Assembly: GCA_007896885.1 (NCBI GenBank)
Contig: VOIU01000004.1
Coordinates: 1-64,000, forward strand
Source: Bacteroidaceae bacterium HV4-6-C5C
GTDB lineage: Bacteria; Bacteroidota; Bacteroidia; Bacteroidales; Bacteroidaceae
Length of the DNA stretch: 64,000 bases
Direction of reading: 5' to 3'
Below the pieces are notes generated by a model. That model was not told the DNA's origin. It was given only the letters and a program-made list of their open reading frames with translations, and made no database searches. Of the stretch, positions 17,952 to 27,405 are shown piece after piece. The translations under genes were made by a program, and so were the position numbers. How positions within the stretch are numbered: position 1 is the stretch's first letter; each line of letters starts with the position of its first letter.

Positions 17952-18242
17952 CTACTGCTTTTTAAAATAGTCCTCCAGCATTTCTGTCAATTCATTAATT
18001 TTCCCAGCATACGGCTGTGTATCATTACGATCTTTCATTTGTAGGTTTTCCAAAGCAAATTGATAGGCTACCATTGCAATTATTTTCTCCGGAGCTACAT
18101 TTTTATAATGTTCACGATACGCATTAAGCCGCATATCTACCTGCTTGGCAGCTTCTCTAACCATTTGTTCCTCTTCAAACCGTATGGTCAGAGGATAGGT
18201 AGATCCTGCCATTTGCAGATTTATTTTTATTTTATCGTTCAT
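17952..18242 (-). CDS. zapA: Cell division protein ZapA
   Basis: A 96-residue protein of the ZapA family, which bundles FtsZ filaments at the division site. The N-terminal beta-hairpin region reads KIKINLQMAGSTYPLTIRFEEEQMVREAAKQVD, and the C-terminal helix forms the dimer coiled coil (MVAYQFALENLQMKD). It is 11 bp downstream of a small coiled-coil gene. Confidence 0.9.
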   Translation of the reverse strand: MNDKIKINLQMAGSTYPLTIRFEEEQMVREAAKQVDMRLNAYREHYKNVAPEKIIAMVAYQFALENLQMKDRNDTQPYAGKINELTEMLEDYFKKQ

Positions 18243-18253
18243 ACATGCTCTTT

Positions 18254-18547
18254 TTATTCATTTAATAAAGCGATGCATTTATCGACTTCACGCACTAATT
18301 TCGACAATCGCAGCTTCGTCTCTTTTACGTCGCTGCCGTTAAGGCTGATTGTCATTGCTGTTTTTAGGTTTGTATAGTCTACATTCAAAGCTCCATATTC
18401 GGCTTGTACCTGTTTGCATTCTTCTGTTTTATTTTTAAGAAGTTGCTTTAATTCAGCATTTTCGCGCTTCAACTCATCGTGCAGATAGATAAGATGGCGC
18501 AATCTGGCTTCAAAGGTACTTAATCGCTTCTTTTCTTCTTCTGTCAT
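18254..18547 (-). CDS. Small coiled-coil protein upstream of zapA (ZapB-like in form)
   Basis: A 97-residue cytoplasmic protein, almost wholly helical with heptads (STFEARLRHLIYLHDELKRENAELKQLLKNK). The C-terminal part (LRLSKLVREVDKCIALLN) is a second amphipathic helix. Its pairing with ZapA suggests a division role comparable to ZapB, but the sequence alone does not prove homology. The operon is this gene then zapA. Confidence 0.8.
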   Translation of the reverse strand: MTEEEKKRLSTFEARLRHLIYLHDELKRENAELKQLLKNKTEECKQVQAEYGALNVDYTNLKTAMTISLNGSDVKETKLRLSKLVREVDKCIALLNE

Positions 18548-18673
18548 TACTATACCAAAATTCTACACAAAAATACAATTTAGTTGTAGATTACAAAAAC
18601 TTTTCGTGTAAAAATGTAATATTGTTACTCAAAGTTCCTTACTTTATCGCTTGCCGATGTTTATTATAGCTGT

Positions 18674-18681
18674 TATCTTTG
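18674..18681 (+). promoter_or_regulatory. -7 element of the nucleosidase gene
   Basis: TATCTTTG, exact match to TAnnTTTG, 63 bp before ATG 18745. Confidence 0.5.
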
Positions 18682-18744
18682 CAATAATTATTTAAACCGC
18701 TTCTATTGATGTTTTATTTATAGTATAATGAATAGAAAATTCTT

Positions 18745-19326
18745 ATGAGAATATTGGTCACTTACGCCGTGCAAGGCGAATTTACGGAATTGAAATTTCC
18801 CGGTGTGAAAGATGGAGATGAAGTACAAATTGGTTATCTACGTACCGGACTTGGAAAAGTGAAATCAGCATTTTATCTGTCCGAGGCGATTAATCATGGG
18901 GAACCTGATTTAGTGATTAATATTGGTACGGCGGGAACCGTAAATCATCAGGTAGGCGATATTTTTGTTTGCCGTCAGTTTGTTGATCGTGATATGCAAA
19001 AATTAGCGGACTTTGGTGTCGAATCTGAAATAGATACTTCTGCTATGCTTGCACAAAAAAGTTATTGTGAGCATTGGGAACATGCCGGGGTCTGTAATAC
19101 CGGAGATACTTTCCTGACCGATTTGGAAGATGTGAAAGGTGATGTGGTGGATATGGAGGCTTATGCCCAGGCATTAGTCTGTCGTGCTAAAAATGTTCCT
19201 TTCATCGCTGTAAAGTATGTAACAGACATTATTGGCCAAAACTCTGTAGAACAGTGGGAAGATAAACTTGCTGATGCGCGTATAGGACTGGATCATTTCT
19301 TCAATAGTCTACTCAAAGAGGTTTGA
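18745..19326 (+). CDS. Purine nucleosidase / nucleoside phosphorylase family (MTAN-like)
   Basis: A 193-residue protein of the PNP_UDP_1 superfamily. The glycine-rich strand LVINIGTAGTVNHQVGDIFV binds the nucleoside, and VVDMEAYAQALVCRAKNVPF carries the Met-Glu pair that contacts ribose. AVKYVTDIIG holds the catalytic Asp region. Members cleave methylthioadenosine, S-adenosylhomocysteine or futalosine. The short length (standard MTAN is about 230 residues) leaves the substrate open. It stands alone with its own promoter. Confidence 0.8.
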   Translation: MRILVTYAVQGEFTELKFPGVKDGDEVQIGYLRTGLGKVKSAFYLSEAINHGEPDLVINIGTAGTVNHQVGDIFVCRQFVDRDMQKLADFGVESEIDTSAMLAQKSYCEHWEHAGVCNTGDTFLTDLEDVKGDVVDMEAYAQALVCRAKNVPFIAVKYVTDIIGQNSVEQWEDKLADARIGLDHFFNSLLKEV

Positions 19327-19481
19327 TTTATTGATCTTTAATAATCGTGTGCCAACGTTTGGAACAACCTAATGTTGGCACATCTTGTTTTTCCAAATAT
19401 AAGGTCGTTTATATTTCTTTGAAAATTTCCAATTATATCATTTCCCGAATTATAAATGAGAGAATCCTGGTGTGAACAAAC

Positions 19482-19850
19482 TTATCCTTTTGATTTGAGG
19501 GTTTTATATGAGAGTATGTAATAAGTGGTACCCGCAGCAATCAGTAAAAGGGTAATCTTAATCCACGAATTGGAAATTAAAAACAGAATACAATTAAGCA
19601 TTGTTAGCCATAATAGGGTTATAGATAATATTTTGGCTTTTAACGGTATGGCTTTATGCTCTCTGAAATTACGAATATACGATCCGAAGTATTTATGCCG
19701 GATAAGCCAGTTGTATAATTTGGGTGAGCTTTTGAAATAGAGAGCTGCAGTAAGCAATAAGAATGGAGTTGTAGGGAGTAAAGGCAGAAAGATTCCTAGA
19801 ATGCCTAAACATAAAGAAATGGTTCCGAGTATTGCGTAAAGTAGCTTCAT
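19482..19850 (-). CDS. DUF454 (YbaN-like) inner-membrane protein
   Basis: A 122-residue protein with three to four hydrophobic helices. The N-terminal motif ILGTISLCLGILGIFLPLLPTTPFLLLTAALYFKSS and the following LIRHKYFGSYIRNF are diagnostic of DUF454. Function unknown. Divergent from the phosphodiester glycosidase gene. Confidence 0.88.
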   Translation of the reverse strand: MKLLYAILGTISLCLGILGIFLPLLPTTPFLLLTAALYFKSSPKLYNWLIRHKYFGSYIRNFREHKAIPLKAKILSITLLWLTMLNCILFLISNSWIKITLLLIAAGTTYYILSYKTLKSKG

Positions 19851-19966
19851 ATTGCAAACCTAAAATATATGATTGGAAAATGCAAATATATATCTTTTAT
19901 ACTTGTTAAATCCAAAGTTATCGTGTAGGTTTGTGTCTGATATAGACTACTGAAAATATTGTTGCT

Positions 19967-20827
19967 ATGGTTTTGAGAAAGCAAACTTTTCTGGTTTTTC
20001 TCTTTTTGAGTATCGTAATTCCGTTGCATGCGCAGACAATGGCCGATTCTTTGGCTATTACATCTGCAAAATGGATTACAACTACAATGAAAAAAGGCAT
20101 AATATGCCGCGAGGCGGAGATTCCTTTTTTGTATGGAGTTCCTCAACACATAACTTTACTCGAAATTACTCCTCACAGGTATAAATTTGATGTTTTAATC
20201 CATTCACCGAAACAAATTACAAGTACTGCAGCGAGACAATCCGGTGCGGTTGCTGCTATTAATGGTTCATATTTTAATGTGAAGGAGGGCACCTCCGTTT
20301 GTTATTTACGGAAAGATGGAGTAGTGGTGGATACTACAAAGAACGGGACTTTGAGTACTGTTACGACCGGAGCTGTCGAAATTCATAAGGGTAAGCTGAC
20401 GTTGATGTCCTGGAATAAAGCCCATGAAAAGACATGTAAACTAAAGGAAGGAACTATCTTAGCTTCCGGCCCATTAATGCTTCTAGATGGAAAGAAGCAG
20501 GACTTATCAGCATGTAATCAGAACTTTGTCGAGACCAAGCATCCAAGGAGTGCTGTTGTTGTTACCCGGGATAAGAAGGTGCTATTAATCGTTGTAGATG
20601 GGCGATTTAAGGGTAAAGCCGAAGGCGTTAACATACCCGAATTGACCCATCTCATTAAAGTTTTGGGTGGGAGGGATGCGATTAATCTTGACGGTGGGGG
20701 ATCTTCTACGTTATGGTGTGTCTCAGCTTCTGCAAACGGGGTATTAAATAAGCCTTGCGATAATAAGATTTATGATAATCTAGGTGAACGTGAGGTTGCA
20801 AACTCTCTTTGTGTTTATGAGAAATAA
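19967..20827 (+). CDS. Secreted phosphodiester glycosidase (NAGPA family)
   Basis: A 286-residue protein with a signal peptide (cleaved near HAQ, residue 24). The NAGPA domain shows AAINGSYFNVKEG, LASGPLMLLDGK, HPRSAVVVTRDKKVLLIVVDGR and the terminal DGGGSSTLW. Family members remove GlcNAc from GlcNAc-1-phosphodiesters or similar caps. Bacterial homologues are exported and probably act on phosphodiester-linked glycans or wall polymers. A calcineurin-like phosphoesterase gene follows, so the two may act together on phosphorylated glycans (inference). Confidence 0.88.
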   Translation: MVLRKQTFLVFLFLSIVIPLHAQTMADSLAITSAKWITTTMKKGIICREAEIPFLYGVPQHITLLEITPHRYKFDVLIHSPKQITSTAARQSGAVAAINGSYFNVKEGTSVCYLRKDGVVVDTTKNGTLSTVTTGAVEIHKGKLTLMSWNKAHEKTCKLKEGTILASGPLMLLDGKKQDLSACNQNFVETKHPRSAVVVTRDKKVLLIVVDGRFKGKAEGVNIPELTHLIKVLGGRDAINLDGGGSSTLWCVSASANGVLNKPCDNKIYDNLGEREVANSLCVYEK

Positions 20828-20953
20828 GACGAAGCTGGCTTGTGGAATTTTGCACATCTCTATGTGAACACAATTCTTCTAATTTTAACTGCTTTGTCAT
20901 ATCTTTCTCTGTTTTTGTTGCTTAATTTACTTTCAATTTTAAATATAAGAGCT

Positions 20954-22402
20954 ATGAGATCAGTTCGTTATTCATATTTTATTCTTCTACTTTGCGTCTT
21001 GCAACTGACAGGGCTGCATGCAGGTAATCTGCAAGGCAAAAGAGAAGTTGTATTAAAAGGAGTCGTTAATGATAATCGTAATCAACCGGTGGCAAATGTT
21101 GTGGTGACCGATGGGGTGAATTTTACTCAAACAGATGTGAAGGGACACTATCAACTGCTTTCCAACCCGGATGAATCCAAGTTTGTTTATCTCTCAATTC
21201 CGGCGGAATATAAGGCTGCTGTGGAGAATGCTTTGCCGATAGGATACTATGCCCGGATAGATGCGAGAAAAAAGAAAGAGCAGCATAATTTCCAGTTGAT
21301 CAAACGGAATGCTCCTGCAGATCGTTTTACTTATATAGCGATCTCCGATCCTCAAGTAAAGAATGAAAAGCAATTGGAACGTTTCCGTAAAGAGACTGTT
21401 AATGACTTGGCAGAAACTTTGGGGAAATGCTCTACTCCTGATGTATATGGCATGCTGTTGGGGGATATTGTATGGGATGCTATGCCTCTATTTTCTTCAT
21501 ATAGAGATGCAATATCCGGTCTACATGCAACAATGTATCATGTGATAGGCAACCATGATTTTGACTTGAAATATCCGGCTTTGAATATTGCAGAAAACAA
21601 GTCAGAGTATGGTGAACATGCATACAATGATAACTTTGGACCAACGGATTACTCTTTTAATGTAGGGAAAGTCCATATTATTGCAATGAAGGACATAGAC
21701 TATAAAGGTCAGAGAAAATATATCGAGGAGTTCACTCCGGCACAGTTGGATTGGTTGAAAAAGGATCTTAGTTATGTGACACCGGGGAGTACCGTCTTTC
21801 TGAATCTACATGCACCGATAGCTAATGTTTCTACTAGCAATGGAAATTTACGTAATGCGGAGGAATTATTTAGCTTGTTGAAAGATTATAAAGTGCACAT
21901 TTTTGCCGGACACACTCACTATTATGAAAACAGAATGGCAACTCCGGATATTTACGAACATAATATTGGGGCTGCTTGTGGCGCATGGTGGGCTGGAGGC
22001 GTGAATCGATGTGGTGCTCCTAATGGATATCTTGTTGTTTCGGTCGACGGTAATAACATTTCATGGCAGTATAAAGCTACCGGGCTTTCCGAGGATTACC
22101 AGTTTAGAATTTACAAACCCGGTGAGTTTAATACCCAACCTAAATATCTTGTTGTCAATGTTTGGGATTATGATCCGGCTTGGAAGCTCTCTTATTATGA
22201 AGATGGAGTTGAGGTGCCGGGAGCACTTGAATCTTTTGCCGATGAAGACCAAGCATATATTACAATGAAAGAAGGAAAGGCTACAGGATATAAGACGATG
22301 CATTTGTTTCGCGTTCGACCGACTTCTCATGCCAAGTCCATTAAGATTGTAGCTGTCAATCGTTTTGGAAAGGGCTTTGAGCAGACCTTTTCATTGGATT
22401 AA
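20954..22402 (+). CDS. Secreted calcineurin-like metallophosphoesterase
   Basis: A 482-residue protein with a signal peptide (ending near LHAG). An N-terminal carboxypeptidase-regulatory-like beta domain (GVVNDNRNQPVANVVVTDG) is followed by the phosphoesterase core with metal motifs ISDPQ, LLGDIVWD, VIGNHDFD and IFAGHTHYYEN. A C-terminal beta-sandwich completes it. The recorded long frame starts at a TTG (20840); ATG 20954 gives the signal peptide at the true N-terminus. This three-domain layout is common in Bacteroides. The substrate is a phosphoester, otherwise unknown. Confidence 0.88.
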   Translation: MRSVRYSYFILLLCVLQLTGLHAGNLQGKREVVLKGVVNDNRNQPVANVVVTDGVNFTQTDVKGHYQLLSNPDESKFVYLSIPAEYKAAVENALPIGYYARIDARKKKEQHNFQLIKRNAPADRFTYIAISDPQVKNEKQLERFRKETVNDLAETLGKCSTPDVYGMLLGDIVWDAMPLFSSYRDAISGLHATMYHVIGNHDFDLKYPALNIAENKSEYGEHAYNDNFGPTDYSFNVGKVHIIAMKDIDYKGQRKYIEEFTPAQLDWLKKDLSYVTPGSTVFLNLHAPIANVSTSNGNLRNAEELFSLLKDYKVHIFAGHTHYYENRMATPDIYEHNIGAACGAWWAGGVNRCGAPNGYLVVSVDGNNISWQYKATGLSEDYQFRIYKPGEFNTQPKYLVVNVWDYDPAWKLSYYEDGVEVPGALESFADEDQAYITMKEGKATGYKTMHLFRVRPTSHAKSIKIVAVNRFGKGFEQTFSLD

Positions 22403-22511
22403 TAGAATAACGCTTTTACAAGCGCCTCCTTTTTTTGCTCATTCTTATAAGCAAAATGAGGATCATACCTAAATGCCGAGGGATTGATAACTCTTTAAGG
22501 GTGTCCATTGC

Positions 22512-22591
22512 CGAACCGTAGCGCTTTGGTTCCCGTACCGCAGCGCTACGGTTCGCGTAGTAAAGCCCTATGGTTTGAAAACCAAAGGGCT
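22512..22591. repeat. Two adjacent palindromes in a 344-bp intergenic gap
   Basis: CGAACCGTAGCGCT (22512-22525) and AGCGCTACGGTTCG (22542-22555) form a perfect 14-bp inverted repeat with a 16-nt loop. Next to it AGCCCTATGGT (22564-22574) pairs with ACCAAAGGGCT (22581-22591) with one mismatch. Words ending in CTACGG recur in both. There is no T run, so these are not simple terminators. The rest of 22403-22746 holds no gene. Confidence 0.6.
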
Positions 22592-22746
22592 ACGGTTTCC
22601 CTATAGATAAAGAGAATGTCGCAATTCCTCAGCATTTTGGTATGAACCTTCTTTTCTGTATGATTCGGAAAATCTTTGTCCGACATTTGTCCGACCTGTA
22701 AAAGATAAATAGCTGTAAACTCATCGTTTACAGCTATTTATCTTTG

Positions 22747-22819
22747 CACGGGAGGAGAGGCTCGAACTCCCGACACCCGGTTTTGGAGACCGGTGCTCTA
22801 CCAACTGAGCTACTCCCGT
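22747..22819 (-). tRNA. tRNA-Trp (CCA)
   Basis: A 73-nt tRNA on the minus strand. Acceptor stem ACGGGAG/CTCCCGT, D-arm GCTCAGTTGGTAGAGC, anticodon stem CCGGT/ACCGG with loop CTCCAAA (anticodon CCA), T-arm GGGAG-TTCGAGC-CTCTC, discriminator G. CCA is not encoded. Confidence 0.96.
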
Positions 22820-22895
22820 GTTTTGCGGCTGCAAAGGTAATGGAAACTTTCAATTATGCAAGGACTCCACCGTTTAATTTTATGTACGATATGGC

Positions 22896-23471
22896 CTATA
22901 ATAACTGTAAGTCTTGATACATAATACGATACGTTGCTGCTTTTTTTTCTAAGGCTAAAGGATAAGCCCTTGAAGACGACGGCATGCGATAGAGTCTCAT
23001 CGGTCTGTCCTCGAAAATGAAAGGGATGAAATCTCCCACATGCGGCTTTTCAAGGGATAATTGGGCACAAAGCGTATCCGTTGCTTTTTCACCTGTGGTG
23101 ACAATCGCTTGGCACTTTGGTATCCGATGCAATAGAGCAGCGATATTTGTCGGCTCAATAATTTCCAAAAACTTATCGGAGGCATTATCTTGCAAGCGTC
23201 TTACTGCTGTTGCAGTATCAAAGAGAGCTATGCCGATCTCTGAAAGAAAATGGATTATTTTCTCCCTATCAAAAGCTTTCTCCGCTTCATTAAGGAAAAA
23301 CGTTTTGTCTTTATGAAAGATTAAACCAATGATCCTCCACATATCGTTGTTCCAGTTAGGGTAGTAGAAGTCCATCGACCAGCGTTTCTTTTGCGGCGGG
23401 AAGCTTCCCAACATCAGCAAATGCGCATTAGAAGGTAGGAACGGTTCGAGCGGGTGTTGTTCTATATCCAT
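22896..23471 (-). CDS. Uracil-DNA glycosylase superfamily protein
   Basis: A 191-residue protein of the UDG superfamily. The N-terminal motif LMLGSFPPQKKRWSMDFYYP corresponds to the GxxPG-type active-site loop, and the C-terminal MPSSSRAYPLALEKK corresponds to the DNA-intercalating MPSSSxA loop of the MUG/DNA-deoxyinosine glycosylase group. It should remove a deaminated or mismatched base. The gene lies between tRNA-Trp and a KamA-like radical-SAM gene, 34 bp downstream of the latter. Confidence 0.85.
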   Translation of the reverse strand: MDIEQHPLEPFLPSNAHLLMLGSFPPQKKRWSMDFYYPNWNNDMWRIIGLIFHKDKTFFLNEAEKAFDREKIIHFLSEIGIALFDTATAVRRLQDNASDKFLEIIEPTNIAALLHRIPKCQAIVTTGEKATDTLCAQLSLEKPHVGDFIPFIFEDRPMRLYRMPSSSRAYPLALEKKAATYRIMYQDLQLL

Positions 23472-23505
23472 AAATTCCTTTGTAACTGCGCAAATATACT
23501 TTAAT

Positions 23506-25608
23506 TTATTCTATATGCTCCGGGATTTCCAGATTGCTCATCTTTGTTGTGGTCTGGAATTCAAAATCGGGGTATTCATATAAATTAAACCTTCGTTCGG
23601 TTTTGCCTTCCGTGTAATTCCAGATACTTGCATAATCTTCCGCATCTTCACCCATCGACTGCAACTGCCTCAGGTATGCGGCTATGGATTTGTTTTCGAC
23701 AATAAAGACCTTCCCCAGTTTGTCAATGATGGGACTGTGTTTTCTGGTGTTATCGTGATCAAAAAGGAGAATTCGCTTGCCTTCTTCGGTTACTCCGACC
23801 AATTTGAAAGTCATGCTTTTACCAATAGCGGGCAGATTGAGTACATTACGGTCGGTTGCTAAAAAAGGAAGATGATGTTTTCTCATGAATCTTTGTATTG
23901 TAGCGGCGGGATCATGTGTCGATTCAAGTTGGGTAGATAAGCGAAGAGCTTCTTCATTATCGAGAATGCCTATTGCTTTTTCTTCTTGCTGCTCTTGTAT
24001 GGAGCGACTGTTCGGGGTAAATACTGCATTATTCTCTTCAAAGCCTTTTACGGAGAAAGTATAATAACATACCACTCCGAGTTGATTGAGTATTTGGCGT
24101 AACTTGGTGGTATGACCGCGACGTGATGCCGCCACATTATAGACCAGTTGGTTTGTTATAAGCCATCCTGCGGAGAGTAGTTTGCGTATGGCTTCTTCCG
24201 CTTCCGGAGTGACTTCTAACGGACTCTGAAAGTGGGTCTGAATAATAAATTGGCGTATACCTTTTGTAGCGGCTTTCTCTCTAAACTCCCTCAGTATGTC
24301 TATTAACTCATCATCTATTCGCATAGGTAGGTAGGCAGGGAGCCTTGACCCTAAGCGAACCCGTTGTAACTCCGCATATTTCTCTCCATCCGGACGATTA
24401 AGATTGGCTTTCTGTTTACGAGCTGCCATGCGGTATACTGCATACAACATCGCTTTCAGCGTTTTATTCTGGGCCATTAATGCATCCCCACCGGTGATGA
24501 GAATATCTCTTAATTGTGTGTCTTTCTCGAAATAGTTCATGAGACGACGTTGCTTATGTTCCCATGTCTCTTTAGGGCGCAGAGCGTCGAATTCAAAGTT
24601 TAATCGTTTGCTTTGAAAATCATACATTCGTTGGCAGGATGCACAAAGACCGCCACATGCCCTTCCCATTGTATCCGGAATGAGAATAGCCACTTCAGGG
24701 TAGCGCCGGTGTATGTTATGTCCGTCGGGTAGTATCCATCCCGCTGCATTGGGCTTTCCGGGTTCGATAATATCTTCACGTTCCCAGGCTCGTATTTGCC
24801 CATAGGTTTCGACCAACTGGGGGGAGTAAAGAATATAACTTCGCAAAGCCTCATCATCATAGCCCGATTTTGTGCAGTTCAATAAAGATAGGTAATATGG
24901 TGTGGCAAAGAATGGCATGCCCTTTTTACGAGCTGTGGTAAGTAAATACATCGTTTCGGAAGAAAGAGAATGATCTAAGAAACGATTAAGTTCAGTTGGA
25001 CTTTTCACTGCCATAGACAGATGAAAACGAAAATCATTCCACCATTCGTTCACTCTTTGGTACTTTACTTCGTAGCTCATTCCATTATCGAAATGAAATC
25101 GTGAAGCTGTGTTTTTCCGTTGTTCCACCTTTTGTATCAGAATATGAATCATACGCTCTTTATTTTGAGCCCTGATTTTCCTAACATCCTTATCAAGTCC
25201 TGTAGCCCAGCGAGCACTCCATGATTTAACTTTGTTTCGTGTGGCGGCTGGAGGAGATGTTTTACGAGTACGCTTGAATTGTTGGAAAAGGTCAAGAAAC
25301 AAGTCTGTTTCCAATTCTTCATCCTCCTTTCCCAATAAGAATTGATACAGTATAGTGATTGAGAAGATTTTAATAGACTTGTCGGTGGAAAGTTCGTGAA
25401 TTTCCTTTCCATCGAAATCAATTAATAATCGAATTTGCTCAACCGCTTCTTCCAATAGTCCCATATTTGTTATGAGTATTTCCAGCTTTTGTTTGAAATG
25501 GTCTGTTCCTTTGCTTTCCCGGGCAATATGGACAAGCTCTGGAATTTCATTCTGATAAAGTTGTTTTAATTGTGAAAGAGTGAGAGAGAGCATTTTCTTT
25601 TGTTTCAT
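23506..25608 (-). CDS. KamA-family radical SAM protein (lysine 2,3-aminomutase-like)
   Basis: A 700-residue protein. The radical-SAM cluster motif CGGLCASC lies at residues 318-325 (C318, C322, C325). RDILITGGDALM and the PLP-region LRFEF-like strands follow the KamA fold. It is much longer than true lysine aminomutase (about 420 residues), with an N-terminal helical region of about 270 residues of unknown role. Bacteroides genomes carry this long form; the amino-acid or protein substrate is not established. The next gene downstream is the UDG-like gene. Confidence 0.82.
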   Translation of the reverse strand: MKQKKMLSLTLSQLKQLYQNEIPELVHIARESKGTDHFKQKLEILITNMGLLEEAVEQIRLLIDFDGKEIHELSTDKSIKIFSITILYQFLLGKEDEELETDLFLDLFQQFKRTRKTSPPAATRNKVKSWSARWATGLDKDVRKIRAQNKERMIHILIQKVEQRKNTASRFHFDNGMSYEVKYQRVNEWWNDFRFHLSMAVKSPTELNRFLDHSLSSETMYLLTTARKKGMPFFATPYYLSLLNCTKSGYDDEALRSYILYSPQLVETYGQIRAWEREDIIEPGKPNAAGWILPDGHNIHRRYPEVAILIPDTMGRACGGLCASCQRMYDFQSKRLNFEFDALRPKETWEHKQRRLMNYFEKDTQLRDILITGGDALMAQNKTLKAMLYAVYRMAARKQKANLNRPDGEKYAELQRVRLGSRLPAYLPMRIDDELIDILREFREKAATKGIRQFIIQTHFQSPLEVTPEAEEAIRKLLSAGWLITNQLVYNVAASRRGHTTKLRQILNQLGVVCYYTFSVKGFEENNAVFTPNSRSIQEQQEEKAIGILDNEEALRLSTQLESTHDPAATIQRFMRKHHLPFLATDRNVLNLPAIGKSMTFKLVGVTEEGKRILLFDHDNTRKHSPIIDKLGKVFIVENKSIAAYLRQLQSMGEDAEDYASIWNYTEGKTERRFNLYEYPDFEFQTTTKMSNLEIPEHIE

Positions 25609-25806
25609 ACGCAGTTGTTTTTGAATATTAATAAAAAGAGGAAGAAGAGATCATGTGGTGAAATTACATCTAAGCAAATTCGATCTCTTGATGAATTATG
25701 TGTAGACAGCTCCGATAGGAGAAGGATTGAGCAAACTTTTTCTGCTTGCCTTGACCGGTTTGTTATAAATATAAGCTTTGCTGTCTCTTACGAATGCATA
25801 AATATA

Positions 25807-25847
25807 ACAAAAAACAGGCAAAGAAGAACTCTTTGCCTGTTTTTTAT
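25807..25847 (-). terminator. Symmetric terminator downstream of the 212-residue gene
   Basis: AACAGGCAAAG (25813-25823) pairs perfectly with CTTTGCCTGTT (25831-25841) around a 7-nt loop, with A and T runs on the two sides. It can work in either direction and sits past the end of the minus-strand gene at 25897. Confidence 0.85.
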
Positions 25848-25896
25848 GGAGTAGTTTTAAAACTTTTTTTGTTTTGATAACGATCTTCCTAATCGT

Positions 25897-26535
25897 TTAT
25901 TTTTCTTTCTTCTCTTCTTCCGCGTTTTTATTTTTAGGCTCTTTCTTTGCCAGTATTATGATATTATACACATATTCTGCCATCCAAGCTTCGGAATAGC
26001 CCAATCGCTCTTTATATTGGCGTACGGCAGCAGCAGTCTTGTGTACATCATCTTTTTTCCATATTGTTTTGGTACAAATGTCGTGTACCGTCTTCTGTGT
26101 CATGCTGCGTAAAGCCCCCTTGAATATTGAAGGAACACGGAACTTCCATTGCATTAGAGTGCCGATGAGCATCATCAAATCGTTGGAAAAGCCCTGATAC
26201 ATGAAAAGATAAGTCTGTACATCATTCTGAGAGCGGCATAATCTTTTTACAGAGCTATCGATTTCCTTGAAAAAATTCTCGCTTAATCCGTAATCCTGCA
26301 TAAGCATTTTACGTGATGTACTTTTCTCAGCTTGTCCTAAACGCCCCCCTTGTGTCGGTATTTTAAATAAACGTTTAAAGTTGGCTACATCAGGTACAAA
26401 ACGGATATTGGTTATTCCTAAATTGGATGCAATAACCGATTGAAAATAGACACGTGTTAATAGTGAGAAATCTTCTACATTCTTCGATGAAGTCTGCCTG
26501 GAGTTTTTTCTAAATAAGTTGGCAAATATACCCAT
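25897..26535 (-). CDS. Conserved hypothetical cytoplasmic protein
   Basis: A 212-residue protein with no signal peptide. Largely helical; the N-terminus is basic (FRKNSRQTSSKN) and the C-terminus ends in a charged tail (KKEPKNKNAEEEKKEK). No catalytic motif was recognised. It looks like a chromosomal Bacteroidales protein and is followed by a clean terminator. Confidence 0.7.
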   Translation of the reverse strand: MGIFANLFRKNSRQTSSKNVEDFSLLTRVYFQSVIASNLGITNIRFVPDVANFKRLFKIPTQGGRLGQAEKSTSRKMLMQDYGLSENFFKEIDSSVKRLCRSQNDVQTYLFMYQGFSNDLMMLIGTLMQWKFRVPSIFKGALRSMTQKTVHDICTKTIWKKDDVHKTAAAVRQYKERLGYSEAWMAEYVYNIIILAKKEPKNKNAEEEKKEK

Positions 26536-26606
26536 GATATTCTTGTTTTTAGCTGATTAACGGATGCAAAGGTAGTAAATAACTCCATTTTTTGGAGCAT
26601 TCGTTT

Positions 26607-27251
26607 TTATTTTGTTAGCTTAAAGTGAAACCTGTGATTTTCGTAAACGCTTTCCACAATACCGAATCGTATTAATTTGGCTAAGAGTTGTTCGGCGGCA
26701 TAACGGGATATGTGAGCTAACCGGCAATACTTGTTCAACGAGAGGAAGTTGTTTTTTTCCAATAGGTCCAATAATAGTTGTTCACGTTGCGTGTAAGCTA
26801 TTAATTCTCCCTTCGGATTTCCACTTTGTTGCCATACGCGCAAGTGTACGGTGGTGGCAAGAATGTTTTCGTCTGCAATGCGTAAATAGGCTAACGGTTT
26901 ATTCAGCTCATTCTTGGCATATATGGGCTTTTGTAAACTTTCATTAATTTGAACAACAAGTACATTCCGCCCATTTACGTGGTATGAACGGGCTGCATAT
27001 TCTATTTGGGGGATACAGTAAAGATTTGCGGCGGCTTCTATCATATATTCCTCCTCGTCAGAACGTACTCCGGCTATTTTCCCGTTATCTTTGACTCCTA
27101 TAAGTAATCTTCCGCCTTTTGTATTCGAAAAAGCGGAAAGAGTTTTTGCGATCTTCCGGATATCCGATATTTCAAATTTGAAGTCTTGCTGCTGATGCTC
27201 TCCCTGAGCTATGAGAGAGTCGATGTATTCACTATCTGTAAGCGGTTTCAT
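26607..27251 (-). CDS. AlbA_2 (Schlafen-like) ATP-binding domain protein
   Basis: A 214-residue protein. Residues about 15-130 are an AlbA_2 / Schlafen-type domain: EHQQQDFKFEISDIRKIAKTLSAFSNTKGGRLLIGVKDNGKIAGV, then VNGRNVLVVQINES. The C-terminal 70 residues form a winged helix (FLSLNKYCRLAHISRYAAEQLLAKLIRFGIVES). The domain pair suggests a DNA- or RNA-binding regulator. It is divergent from the H1-like gene. Confidence 0.82.
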   Translation of the reverse strand: MKPLTDSEYIDSLIAQGEHQQQDFKFEISDIRKIAKTLSAFSNTKGGRLLIGVKDNGKIAGVRSDEEEYMIEAAANLYCIPQIEYAARSYHVNGRNVLVVQINESLQKPIYAKNELNKPLAYLRIADENILATTVHLRVWQQSGNPKGELIAYTQREQLLLDLLEKNNFLSLNKYCRLAHISRYAAEQLLAKLIRFGIVESVYENHRFHFKLTK

Positions 27252-27358
27252 GCGTACAAAAGTAGAGAAAAAAAGGCACTAAGATATGTTTTACATGCAT
27301 ATTTGTCTGTTATTTCAAAAAAAAAAAGGTTTTCATGCGTTTATTTCAGGAAAGAATG

Positions 27359-27366
27359 TATTTTTG
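27359..27366 (+). promoter_or_regulatory. -7 element of the histone-like gene
   Basis: TATTTTTG, exact match, 40 bp before ATG 27406; the transcript would have a leader of about 33 nt. Confidence 0.65.
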
Positions 27367-27405
27367 CCAAACATTATTAACAATAATAATATAATAGTAA
27401 GGATT

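Noticed and set aside
20840..20953. N-terminal extension of the phosphoesterase
   Set aside because: It begins at TTG and would put extra hydrophobic sequence before a normal signal peptide.
23506..25608. True lysine 2,3-aminomutase
   Set aside because: The protein is about 280 residues longer than the enzyme and no lysine-fermentation genes are nearby; only the family level is supported.
27286..27405. N-terminal extension of the histone-like protein
   Set aside because: The extension covers the -7 promoter element, so it is not transcribed with the gene.
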